DNA of 64,000 bases from Anoplopoma fimbria (taxonomy: Eukaryota > Chordata > Actinopteri > Perciformes > Anoplopomatidae): contig NC_072456.1 of the NCBI RefSeq assembly GCF_027596085.1, positions 18,675,218 through 18,739,217 of the forward strand, given 5' to 3'. The position numbers were made by a program, and so were the translations under genes. The notes beneath the pieces were generated by a model that had not been told where the DNA came from, searched no databases, and was given only the letters and a program-made list of their open reading frames with translations. This document shows positions 1-38,149 of this stretch, piece by piece (the first letter of the stretch is position 1; each line of letters opens with the position of its first letter).

Positions 1-61
1 GAACACAACATACAAAATGAATAAACTGACATGACCGCCCCCCCAAAAAATCTGCCTTTAC

Positions 62-25704
<25,643 letters not shown>

Positions 25705-25767
25705 CCTGGGCCAGGGGGAGTGGCCTCAGCATGCCGCACCCACTGCTTCCCTCTCACCACGCAGCAC
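25705..25767 (-). other. myo9b: 5' UTR part of myo9b exon 1, preceded by a splice acceptor
   Basis: The minus strand reads CTCTCATTTTCAG|GTGCTGCG, a good acceptor with AG at 25769-25768. This implies a separate non-coding first exon farther upstream (higher coordinates). A 34-codon upstream ORF starts here (see separate entry). Confidence 0.6.
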
Positions 25768-28700
25768 CTGAAAATGAGAGGTCGATTGATCAGGGACAGT
25801 TCATTATTTGCACTTCAGACATCCACACATGGATTAGACAATGGTGCCTGATCATTTCCCGATGTCGACCCTGGACATTGATAAAACACGGCTGTCCACG
25901 GCCTCAGCACAAACATTGGTAGTTACAACATTTGGGATGAAATAGAGAAGACTGAATCGCACGCCAACAGTTAGCTATTCTATTCCAATAAACACTCAGC
26001 ACGGCCAGTAGAAACAGAGAGTGAACGGTTTCCAATATAAAGCATTGCAGCTTTCTAAAAGCTTAAATATTACGTAATTGTAGCTCTGAACAAGCATTTT
26101 AAAATGCAAAAATAAATGTTGATTTTTAAACAAAGTCTTAAACATGGAAAGCTCATCCTTGATATTTGACCCCTTTGATTTTATGTAACTGCTAGAGAGA
26201 CGTGTCTTAGATTAGCCTAGAAAATAGGTCAACACAAGAAATATAACAGTTTGATAAGTTATGGGCCTTAAATTAGCAACAGATCATCTGTAAGGTCTGC
26301 GTCCTGCTATGAGGTTATTTACTTGCCTAAACTTCTTTCTTTGTAATCAGTGGTTCATCATAAAAAGATGTGAAAAATCTGTAGACTACAAAGAGTGACG
26401 TAGGCCAAAGCTAAATACTATTCCCTTATACCAAATGTTTACAAATCACCACTTAAATATAAAAAAAGTATAAGAACATAAATTAGATAAGAATAAGAAT
26501 CACAAACAGAAACAACAAAACTAACTTTAAGGCAAACGTCAAGATATTTTGATTCCATGATAGTTGACTGTTAAACGGTTAAATAAAGAGAATCTAATTC
26601 ATTTTCCATTCTGTGGTTTTCCTTGCATCCAAAAAATATACAGTTCAGTCATCAGAATAGGTCAAACAAAACAAAAAAAAATTTCAACAAAATAAAGAGC
26701 ATATGAGCCTGGGAACAGGGCTGAGACATGTGCATTAGTGTTGACTCAAATTTAATAATACCGCAGTGCATTGTTAACAGATCAGGTGTAAAAAACTTTG
26801 CCACTGAAACTTTACTGTAAATTGCAGCTGCAGACGCTGCACAGAAATTGAACCCTTCCGCTCAATGATAGCAACCAAGATACAAAAACAGAAAACACTT
26901 TAACCACAAATGGTGTAATGACTGCATGTTGTTCCCTCTCACAGACAAGACACCTACAGTGATGTGTGACGTAGAACTCGGCAGCTGGATAACATGTTAC
27001 TTTTTACCACAACAACTCATCTCTCAATCCATGGATAACTCAATTTTCTCTGCCTGGCAATGTCCCAACACAAAAGAACACAGAAGACAACATCTCAGAG
27101 GGCTGAGCAGGCCATTAGCTGAGAACAAAGTAGAGGTTTGTTCAGTCCTTCTACAGATATCACTGGTTTCCTGACTGAGGTGAAGCTGCCTTGAAGATGT
27201 ACCAGGCTCTTTTATGAACTAAACCACAGCAAACTAAGGGGGGGGGGACAAACTTCTTACTGATGAACCCCATGACTGGGTTCCATGCCATTAAACTCAC
27301 AGGAGTCAATGAGGTCGGGCACCAATTCTTTCTGAACCCTTTCATGTAACTGCACCGTCTTATGTCTTATTGACTGTGTATTAATCAGTCAAATCAGCTG
27401 AGGTGGTTTTTAGTTGTAATTAAAACTTGCATACTTTCAGCCCTAGTCAACATGTGATTACGTCTACTGTAAGGTATTTGCAATCATTACCAGCATTAGC
27501 AAGGTTGTATTATAAAAGGCTCAAATACGAAAGAATAGATTCAATCACAGCGCTTAACATGCTGCTCCGTAAAAGTTGAGCAAGAGTTCACAGCATGTTG
27601 AGTTTCTACTGACGTCACACACATTTGTGCTAAATGGCCTTTTGTTCTTGTTTCAGAGAAAACCAAACTTTAAATACTAATCTATAACTCTTCCATGGCA
27701 ACACACATACGTCTCTACAACCTGCACACAGAGGAGAGAGAACAGTTGGCTTCAGGGAGCAGTTTTCTGCACCACAATCTGCCTTACAGTAGTAAGCGTC
27801 AGTACAAACCCATGTAGGGCTAAACACTACTCTATAATTAGCGCTCAAACCATTGTACAATCACACTTTGTACAACTGCGAGTTAACTTTACTCCACACC
27901 CATATGACTGATGGTGCGTTGCTGTGGTTACTTTACCAGCCTGACATGATGGCAGCTTCACATCATAGCTGATGAACAGAAAGCCTGGCCAACATGACCA
28001 ATTCATTTAAAGTCAACTCTTTGTAGTAATGCTGAGGTATTTCTGGACCGAGTCAGTGACTACATTTACAAGCACACTAATATTCCACTATTATTAAGAA
28101 TATGATATCTTGTAAACAGCATATACCCATTGAGTGTTTTTACAGCAGTCTGCAACACACACCCTCTTGGCGGTTTTTAATCAGCTCTAAACATCGTACA
28201 GTATTATATACAGGAAACAACTACCAACGGTTTGCAGAGATGCATGTCCAAAAGAAAAAAGTCAACATTTCTGGTCGGAGGGAGAAACGCACCTACTTTT
28301 AAACATTAGGAAAGACTTGGATATCAACATGTTTTTACGTTGCTATTGTAACATCCCTCTGGATCACAGAGAAATAAATATGATCAAGGTTAAGGCTGTC
28401 TGTACCAAACATTAATCCAGAAAAGTGAAAAGTATTTGAGTGTGAATCACAGTTGCAGCTGGGTAAAGTTTGGTCTAATGATGGATCATGTAGCGTGGCA
28501 ATGCATCAGTTATGTATTCTGTGTACACTGCAAGTCCCCCTTGGGAAACAGGAACCTGGTTTAAATCACTGTGTGGCAGGCAGACTGCCCTGCTTTAGAA
28601 ACCTGATCCCGGGTCGAGCCCTGAAAGCACAGAGTCCTACAGTTTATCACTTTTATCATTCAAGCAGAGACGGTTTATTTTCTCAACGTGAAAAATAAGA

Positions 28701-29191
28701 AATATTATAGTCAGAGATATGCCTAAAAAAGCAGTCTGAGGGGAAAAAAAGGCTCTCAGACGTTTGCATGAGTTATGAAATTATGTTCTCCATTCCTCCA
28801 TTATAAAAGGTTTGTTTTCACTGAAACTTTCCAATGACTGATATGAACAATGTGTTCTGCAGAGTTATCATGAGTAACATACGCAGACAATCTACTAAGT
28901 ACCCATTTAGAATAGCTCATTTAAATCATGTGCAAAAATATCTAGTTTCGTAATGTGGCAAAGATAATGTTTCATCTTTCCTTCCTCTTCTTTATAACAT
29001 TGCAACCTTTTGTCAAGAAAAGAATAATCACAAAAATGTTTGTCTATAGAAGATCTGCTTAATTAGAGATTCTGAACCAAACCACACGGTGCTGCTAGTA
29101 ACTCGTACACATATCTTAAACTTAATTCCACTAATCATATACGTACAGGTACATACATGACATTTGACCTCTGCAATAAACCCATCCTGAG

Positions 29192-29343
29192 CCTTTTAGG
29201 AGCAGCGGGCTGCTGTAAAGCTCCTCGGAGCAGCTTGGGTTCAGTGTCTTGCTCAAGGACACTTCTACATGTGAACAGTAGGAGCCGGGGGATAGAACCT
29301 TGTTTTAGAAGTACGACTCCCTGAATCCACTGAGCTACAGATG
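29192..29343. repeat. Teleost dispersed repeat (GTCTTGCTCAAGGACAC type)
   Basis: It contains GTGTCTTGCTCAAGGACACT, a GGGGGATAGAACC stretch and a terminal CCACTGAGCTACAG. I recognise this ordered set of motifs as a frequent, SINE-like fish repeat. The ends are approximate. Confidence 0.55.
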
Positions 29344-29765
29344 CAGATATCTTAACAAAGCCAACTCTGGAACAATTTAGGTCACAGGAGAGAATTAAGG
29401 GGGAAAATGGAGCAGCTTGAGAGCTTTTGCCTTTGCCAGGCTAGTTGACCACAGTCCCAAAAAACATGCAAGCCTGTAAAATGCCAAGGCATGCAAAACT
29501 GCAGAGACCACAAAAGACAGCATCGTTATTATCCCCGATCACTGGCCCTGTCTGGTTTAAATCTGTTACTTTAACTCCTCAGCTGCTCTCGCAACTAGTT
29601 TAAAAAGAGCAAAATCTAAAGTACAGAATATGTGTGTACGGCGCAAAGCATTTCATCTCTTTCATCTTGTGTGGCTGTGCAGAGAGAAAAAGAAGCTGGG
29701 GGAAAAGGGTAGTGACGAAGTAAAACAGAACAATGAAACAAGAGAAGAAAGCAGAGGGGCAGACG

Positions 29766-29768
<3 letters not shown>

Positions 29769-29798
<30 letters not shown>
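29769..29798 (+). repeat. (GA)n microsatellite
   Basis: A pure AG tract of about 30 bp. Confidence 0.93.
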
Positions 29799-29801
<3 letters not shown>

Positions 29802-31596
29802 AACATCTAAAAGTGAGACAGAAAAGAGAGAGGTCCCAGGGGACAATCAAAGGAGATGGGGGGCTTTGGAGATAATACAGCTTCCTCCCTGTGGAGGAGA
29901 TCCTCTGCAAGGATGCCCAGCATTCCTCAGATAAGACCGGGGTTGTCTGCTTTGCGTGGGCTAAGCCTGGCACTTTAGCTGCTTACTGAGGGCTGATGGG
30001 AAGACACTAGAGCACAAGACTACCACTGAGGGTAGAGGAGGGCTCTTCATCTGCTTACTGTGGGCAGGAGGGGGCATTAACAACTAGCAAGCTCCTTAAA
30101 CCAGACTTCTTTTTTTTTTTTTTTAAAGGAAATACCACTCATCCTGAATGAACTCACTAACATTATCCCACCTAACTCCTTGTTATCCAGTCAAGGAATA
30201 TCGGCTTTAAGTCAATTCATTTCACTGTGCCTTCATCAGGATAAATAAAGATTGGCCTAAACACAGACATAGCTGATTAATCAAAACAACCGAAATTGAA
30301 CATATCAGTACAATCAATTTAAAAGCTATTTAAGTAAAACTACTAAGTCAGACCACACATGTTTATGTCTGGACTGCACTGCTGACTTTCCAATCCTCTG
30401 TCACAGGGGAACTATTAGAGTTATTATTAGTTATTAGTCGTCTGGGGTCTATATTTCACTGAGCTGTGCACTTTGCACTGAAGGTTATGGCCCATTTTAT
30501 ATGCTATATAATTCTGACCAGCACAACATTTATAGCGAGCACTAGTGAACACATGCAGGGTGTTGCACGTATGCAACACAGGAGAGGAGGAACGCAGAAC
30601 AGTAACTGACAAACTGGAGAGAGAAAAAATGTTGTTATCACTGATGCTGTTAGCAGCAAGAGGGAATTGTTTGACAGTCACTGGCAGGAGAGAAATAAGT
30701 CAACCAGGTATTATTCACCCTCCACTTTCTCACGACTCCTTCTCTGTCTTCTTCACACCAACTTTAAAAAAAAAAAAGAAAAGAAAAAAGCTCCACCCAT
30801 AGACAAAGAAGGAAGAGGAGGAGCCATAGGACGCCTAGAGTGCCAATTAGTGAAGAAAGAACAGAAATGTTTTGCCTTTATATGGCCAGTTGTTGTAGTG
30901 TTTATGATCTCACTTAGAGATGTGTGAGAGTCTTGAGTGTTGTGCTCCTGGTCTGTGCTACAGACAGTCAATTTTATTCCTAATGGCCCTCCCAAGACAG
31001 GCATGCATACTCATATATATATAAACTGTATAAACAGAGCAGTCAGTGCTGAGACACCACCGGCTGACTATGATCTGGCAGGAAGTGAATGACCCAGTGA
31101 CACATCAATGAGCTTCAGCTGAATACTCCACTCTAATATGCATTACTTTTTTCTCACTCCTTCAGTCTCTCCCTCCCTCTATGTATCACACTCTAATAAA
31201 CACGTGTACACCGAGAGGGGATGCAAAATGAAGCAAGGTATGATGTAAGCAGTGAGTCCGGGCCAACAATATGGTGACTCTCAGTGTTTCACTTACTGAT
31301 GTCTGATAAGTCTCACTAGTCAGAGCTACAAGCGGCTGCACCCAGATTTGAACTTTGAGGAAGACAGTCATTAGGATTTTTGTCAAAAACTGTAAAGCTA
31401 GCTACAACTTTGAATGCTTCTATTGTCTTTTTAAGTTTCCACCTACAGTGACGGACATCATCTTAACATCTGTAGAAGTAGATATTCTATTTGGTCTAAA
31501 AATGTATTTTTAAAAAAAAGAAAAGCTTAATAATTTCCGGTTGATAATTCCAAGATCATTTGGCAGACAGACGGCAGGTAATAAATGAACTGTGAC

Positions 31597-31640
<44 letters not shown>
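31597..31640 (+). repeat. (AAT)n trinucleotide repeat
   Basis: About 14 units of ATA/AAT, followed by degenerate CAATAACAGTAATAA. Confidence 0.95.
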
Positions 31641-31643
<3 letters not shown>

Positions 31644-31734
31644 TAACAGTAATAAAACAATAATAATCATTGTATTTTCTTTACAACTTATGTAGTTTTC
31701 TAAAGAAATTAAAATCCTTCACTTTTGACGACCT

Positions 31735-31886
31735 AACTTTTCCCCTCCATAAATGCCCCAAAGGGAGCAATTTGGAGTTTCCCTGTCTTCTCAAGGACAT
31801 GACCCCGTAGACAAGGGCTCCAGTAAATTGAGCCACCAACCTCTATGATTAACGGTCAACCCACTCAATCTGCGCTACAGCCATGT
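31735..31886. repeat. Diverged second copy of the CTCAAGGACA-type repeat
   Basis: It shows the same order of landmarks as the copy near 29.2 kb: TCTTCTCAAGGACATGACC, a GGCTCC stretch and a terminal GCGCTACAG. It is more diverged, so this is a weaker call. Confidence 0.35.
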
Positions 31887-32666
31887 AGGTCAAATTTCCA
31901 TGAATGAGAAATCATTAACAGATCAATCGAATTCCATACCTATTAAATTCAAAAATATTTTCAATAAAAACAACAAAGACTTGTGTCAAGAATACGATCT
32001 GACCAAAAGAGCCGGAGGATCCATCTATCATAAAAAAAAATGATTATGCGAATTACCAATTCAGAGTTAGAGACCAAAAACAAAAAGCAGCAGATAAAGA
32101 GAGGCGATCCAACACGGACTCTATATGGAGTTCAGGGTTCAGCAGAGAGTTTGTGAAGGTATGTGGAGTTCTTGTAAAATAATTTGAATTGAGTTCGTAA
32201 TTCAAATCCACCCTCCAACGTTTCTTTTACTTGAGACCTTGCCTAGAATTTAAATAAAGCTCTGAGGGTTTAAAATGTGCTCGTGCAGACAACATGTGCT
32301 TTTAATGATGGACCCACCGTAGGCTTTCTGGGGTCAGGGAGGTTAACAATTTAAACATCTGTGCTCAGGTTAAATGTAATCATTTTGTTTTACACTGAAT
32401 TTCAGACATTTCAAAATCCCCAGGTCCACCAAGACCCCCTTCCAGAGTACATCTGTGTGCCTGGCTGCAACGCTGTTGACCAAGCTCCTCTCCTGTCCCC
32501 CAGGGAAAGTGCAGTTGAGGGCCACTGAGGTATCCATCACCACTACAACTCTCTCTGCATGACCTAATGGAGATGAGAGGGGCTGGCATTTTGCCAAAGT
32601 GGGCTGCATTGTCCTCTGGGCACAATGAGAAGCAGGAGCAAAGGAAGTAAAGATTCAATCTGTGTG

Positions 32667-32669
<3 letters not shown>

Positions 32670-32763
<94 letters not shown>
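32670..32763 (+). repeat. (TG)n microsatellite
   Basis: A pure 94 bp tract. Confidence 0.97.
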
Positions 32764-32764
<1 letters not shown>

Positions 32765-32817
32765 TTTGAGAGAGAGATCGCTTAGGGATTTATAAATGCA
32801 CTCTGGACTTTTGTGAT

Positions 32818-32818
<1 letters not shown>

Positions 32819-32848
<30 letters not shown>
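32819..32848 (+). repeat. (GA)n microsatellite
   Basis: An AG tract of about 30 bp with one GGG interruption, 55 bp after a TG tract. Confidence 0.92.
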
Positions 32849-32982
32849 TTGCTCCTGTTGCTGCTGAGTGGTGGTAAATCAGCCTCACAGTTGAGGAAGT
32901 GCAGATGCACCCAAAATGGCTGTGAATGGATCAGAGCCCTCCCACTGGAGCCATGTGGCCTATTCAAAAGATGCAGCCTTTT

Positions 32983-32986
<4 letters not shown>

Positions 32987-33026
<40 letters not shown>
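32987..33026 (+). repeat. Poly-A run of 40 bases
   Basis: An uninterrupted run of A on the plus strand. It could be the tail of a retrotransposed copy, but I recognise no SINE or LINE body upstream and no clear target-site duplication. Confidence 0.9.
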
Positions 33027-33029
<3 letters not shown>

Positions 33030-36000
33030 ACCAAAACCTCAATCAGGGAATTAACGCATCCAGCAGACACCAACTGGGCTCAGTAAGACAGACACAGATA
33101 GAGAGGGAACTATGAAGAGAGAGTGAAGAAAAGGGGCACTAAAAGCTCATCTCCTCCCCCCCTGGTTTTTAAGTCAGCTCCCATGCTGGCCAGCCATGAA
33201 CAATAAAACCGGAGCTGAGGAGCATCTGCTGCCTCCGTCTACAGAAGAGGATAAAGGAGAGAGGAGCCGCGGGGATCCAACTCTTTGACTTGTTGATATT
33301 ACCCACGTTCATTCAGTATAGAGCCCAAGCTCATGGTCAAAATGCTCTCTTCTGCCAAAAGTAAGCTAAAAGAATGGGGTGTATGGGGTGCGGAGAGAAA
33401 AAAAATAAAAATAAAAAAATAAATCACAGATGCTGTTCTGTCTTACAGCCAAAGAGAGAGAGGGATAAACAAAACCATTCGATATCTCATCACAACTACA
33501 GCTTGGTTTCACTAAACACAAGCTAGTCCGCCGTCTGTCACTATAAATAAATCACCATAACTGCCATGGACAAAGCTAATCAATTATAACACGGTTATCT
33601 GAGTGCACGCTATTGATCCGCCACTCCCAATATCATGTGTCCGAGTCATGTATTGACGAACTGAAGCTGGCTGCTGTTCACTCGACATCGCTCCGAGGTA
33701 GGTATGACCCCGTAGCACGCACAGGTCCTTCAGCCGAGGCTGGCTGTAAACAAACGGGACGACTTACTACAAAACAACTTGAAAATCGTGGCTGTATTAC
33801 TCCTCCGAGGCCTCCACGTGTTCTGCTGTTGCTTGAGGCAATCCAACATTTGCAAGCCACAGCTTTATGAACTCCCACTTTATGTACATTTCACAGCAGG
33901 TGAGTAATCTAAGCAGGCCGGGTACAGCAGTACACTACTCCCCCGCGTCTCGCCACCCGTCTGCCTCAGCTGGATTGCTGGGTTTTTCAACTGCTTCCTT
34001 AACCTTGCCCCCTTCCATCCATCTCTACTGTCATACCGCCGTCATTAACATAATCCCCCCCCCGATGCCTTCCCCTCGACCCCCGCTGGTCACCCCCTCC
34101 TGCTCCCCACTGCCTAACATTTGGCACTGCTGCTTTTTACTGATTCCAGATGTAAAACCACACTGGGTAGAGGTGAGTGGAGGAAGTGCTCCGCTAACAA
34201 AAAAAAAAAGAAAGTCTTTATTTTTGACCCCTAATTTCTCTGTCATCCAGTCAATCAGACCAGAGGGCAACAAAACAGATCTGAATGAAGCACAAACTAG
34301 TAAAATTACTCATTTTCATTTCAGTGAACCCCTGAAAACATGAGGAAGAGTGCTGCAACAGAGAAAAGAAATGCTCCTTTGCAAATACACCCCAAATATT
34401 ATCCCATCCTTGAACGTGGGTCTTTAACAGACCAAAGAAGTCCCAGGCTTCTTTCATCTAGACGTTAATACTGCGATGAGATGATGCATAGCAACCGAGA
34501 TGGTGTAAAGCAATATATGTTTTCAATCATTGTGATGAGCTGAAACTCTAGATTCAAAGCAGCAGGGTCCACATGAAATACACCAGACCAGGGAGGCCAT
34601 AGCATGTCTGACTTAATGCAACCCAGAAGGTCTCTGCTGAGTCTGATTGGCTGTTATGGGATTCCACGCTGGTTGGTGGTGACAGGGAATTCAGGAGAGT
34701 TTTCCGGACCAGTCATCTCAGCCATGTTGGACTAATAATGGACTAGTTTAGACCAGCGGTGGAGAAATACAGCTAAAGGGGACCCTGGTATGTTCTTAAT
34801 TAGTACGACAGACATTGAGAGGGTCGACAAACCAACATAAGCACCAGTACGATATGCAGTAATGTATTATTTCAATGACCAGCTGTTGGTGTTTTGTTGT
34901 TGTTAATATAACTAATCTCTGGACCAGCCAGCATAAAGAAGTATATATGAAGATAGCTAGTCAGAAAGCTGAATAATATTAGGGAATTTATTGCCCAAAA
35001 TATAGAGCTGAAACTGTTTTGATCATTTTTTTAATCCTTAAATCCATTTTTTAAGAAAAATTGCACAAATTCCACTGGTTCCATTTCATCAAATAAAAAA
35101 GTAATTAAGTAAATTTGTATCCTAAGTGTTCTGTGAGAGTTATCTAAATATCTTTGGTGTTTGTTGGGAATGTTGGTCGGTCAAATAAGTAATTTGAATA
35201 ATAGTGTATCGACCTGGGCTTTAGAGAGTGTAATGGGCAAATTAGCACTATTTCCTGACATTTTATAGACCAAATGATTGATCAATTGTTCAAAAATACA
35301 ATCCACCAATTAATTGCTAATGAAAACAAGATCGTTATTTGCAGCCAACCTAAAAAAAGCTTGTCGAAAAATGCTATTTGCACAGTGTGTTTATTGGATT
35401 TAGGTGCTTTTGATCTGAGGCTGCTCAGGATGGTCTCCAGTTAGGGGAAAGACTTCCTTCCTTTTGAGCTTGACAAACCCCGTGCACAAACACACAAACA
35501 TACAGTACGTCGTCTGGAAATGTGGGGCAGCTGCAGGCAGAAATCAGGAAGAGGAGAAAAGGAAGCAAAGGGAAGGAGGCAGACAGAGGGGATTATTGTA
35601 CACGCTCACTCATGTGGGCTACCCTGCTCTTAAAACATTTCCCCAAACACATGACTCCATTGTAGCACCAGAATAGTCTCCGCACTGCCCCGAGTTCATA
35701 CGTATTTATAATCCCTTAGCCTTGCCGACGGTAACACATGTCACGCATACTTTTTATTTTGAATTCCTTACAGAAAAAGAAAAAAGTTCAGACAGCAGGG
35801 TACACTGCCAACTGCTTCTAAGCAGGTGGCGAGAACAAAACTGAGATTCAACACAAACTAAAGCCTCAGTTCTGTCTGCTGTGGCACCATGTTTTAGTGT
35901 TGGGTGGGGAAAGCAGTGCCAAAATCAACTCAACAATCCAACATTTTATACAGGCCTCGGCCTGACTTTGAACTTAAAATACGGACAAAAAGCAGCAGGA

Positions 36001-38061
36001 GGGCTGGCAAAAAAAAAAGAGCTTATAATGATGAACGATGTGTAATAAAGGGGAGAAACAAAAGCAGAAAAAGCATAATCTTATGATTATGTTCAGCTAG
36101 TATAATCTGGTGAAATCATCTTCCCTGTGGTTTGTCCTCATGATGACAGTAACAGCATAAAGAACAGAACTGATCCTGTGCAACATCATATGACATGAAC
36201 AGAACAAGCTAGAGTGAAAAGACAACACCACCTAAGCTATTTCCCAAAAGCTTTTTCTTTGACCGTCCACTTCTTTACAGATCACAACGTGTCTCTTAAT
36301 ACTTCCTCCAATGCTGGACTTCCTGAATGATTTGGGTCAGAAGAAATGTAACTAACATATGGAGCCATTCATCGGTGACCACAGTCAGACTGCACGGTAA
36401 AAATAGAGCAAAAACAAACAGAACAGAGCAGAGACCGGCCAATATAGAGCACACAGCCAAGGTCTACTGTTCCCGCTCCATCTCCCTCTCCTTCTTCTTC
36501 TACCCTTCACTCGTCTCTTTCTTTCCAGCTCTCTCCCCCCCCTCCCCCAATCTGTGCCTCCCTTGTCTGTACTCTTCTGTGCTTTTTGCTTTTTCTCTTG
36601 TACTTCCCTTGTCACTCTCCACAGCCCTTCAGGCATCTAGTGGCAAGACTGTGCTGCAGTCAGAAGGTTTGGGCAGGGAGACCATTCCTTAAAAGTGCAA
36701 GAAATGCCCAAAGTACATGCCTTGATATATATATTTGGACTGGAAGTGTACGTTAACGGCTAACATGAATAGAACATGAATTATGTTGTGTTTTGTCTTC
36801 CAAAGAAGATCAAGCCTCATCAAAAATGAATCCAAAACTAATCCCTTCCAGGTCATGTTAATGACTTTGTTTACATGAACAACAAATAATCTGATCAAAA
36901 TTGTAATCAAGGCAAACGCCATGCTCTACTATGTGAGTCATTTTACTCACTAACAGAGGAACATTATGTGATGTAGTTTAAAGGCTGTTTAGCCAATAAA
37001 ACACCATAAAGTAATTAAAATACTCACCTAGAACTAATAACATCAACAAACGGCATCTGCTTCACGCGGCGCCATAGACCACGTACTAATCCAACACTGT
37101 GCCACCTTCGCCATTGTGCTCTCTAAACACACCGCCTTCCTTCTGCCCTGGCACATGTAATGGGAACGTTCCGTCACCTCTACCGCCTTGCCTGGCTGAG
37201 ATTATTCAGTTTTTCCTCACATCATTTCACGAGGAGTGAGTAACGTTGGAAGTCTTCTACAGTAGACAGTCCATTTTTTGCCAATATATACTTTGCAAAT
37301 GATCCTTGTGAACTAGGTCTTAAATTAGGGACTGTATTACAGTCTTAGGACTTCAGGTTCATATTTAAATCCCTTTCTTCCTCTGTATTTGCATTTCCAC
37401 AATACTTGTAGTAGATGTAGTTGAAGGGAGTGTATTAATAAACCACAAAAAGAGATCACAGCTTGAACTACACTTTCCATGGTCATTAAATAGTCATCAT
37501 GCTTATTTATCCGGCAGGAGTTCATGTTTTTCAGAACATACATAACTACTGTGATGGCTTTATGTGCACTAAAACAACTTCTACAAATTCAGTTACACAT
37601 GGCAATAGTGTGACTTCTGTGCCTGGACTATAATGACAAATAAAGCAGGTGAGATGAGGCTAGTATATTCTGGTGGTTGTGAATGTTCCTGTTGGAGGCA
37701 GTGTTTTAGATTACAAAAACATTACAACTAAGTCCAATTATGTCTTAAAACCGTTCGCTCTAACGGCTAGTTTCTGTCCGTTTCCTCCAACTGTAGGAAG
37801 ACCTGACAGAGATATGATATACATCGAGGTTAATAAATAATGATAAATACACTCAAGGCGGTGCACCTCTCTGGCTCTTGTTAGCTAAGCCTAATGATCA
37901 CATTTGATCTATGGTGCAGAGGAACAGCAAACGGAGCCTCAGGGTGTGCCCTCTCTCTGCCCATGATCCAGAGCCAAGGGACAGGATCAGTGACCGCAGA
38001 GAGGATGGAGGGGGAGGTTACAGCACTCACCACAGCCATCAATTAGTCAGTCAACCTGTAT

Positions 38062-38062
<1 letters not shown>

Positions 38063-38147
<85 letters not shown>
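38063..38147 (+). repeat. (CA)n microsatellite
   Basis: A pure 85 bp tract, followed by a short tandem duplication GGGTGACCACTGCA at about 38156-38184. Confidence 0.97.

Positions 38148-38149
<2 letters not shown>

Noticed and set aside
32987..33026. Poly-A run as the tail of a retrogene or LINE
   Set aside because: No recognisable body upstream and no target-site duplication found by eye; kept only as a simple repeat.
33867..34343. 158-codon plus-strand frame rich in Pro/Ser
   Set aside because: No recognisable domain; low-complexity CCCC-rich DNA, no supporting splice sites or promoter signals.
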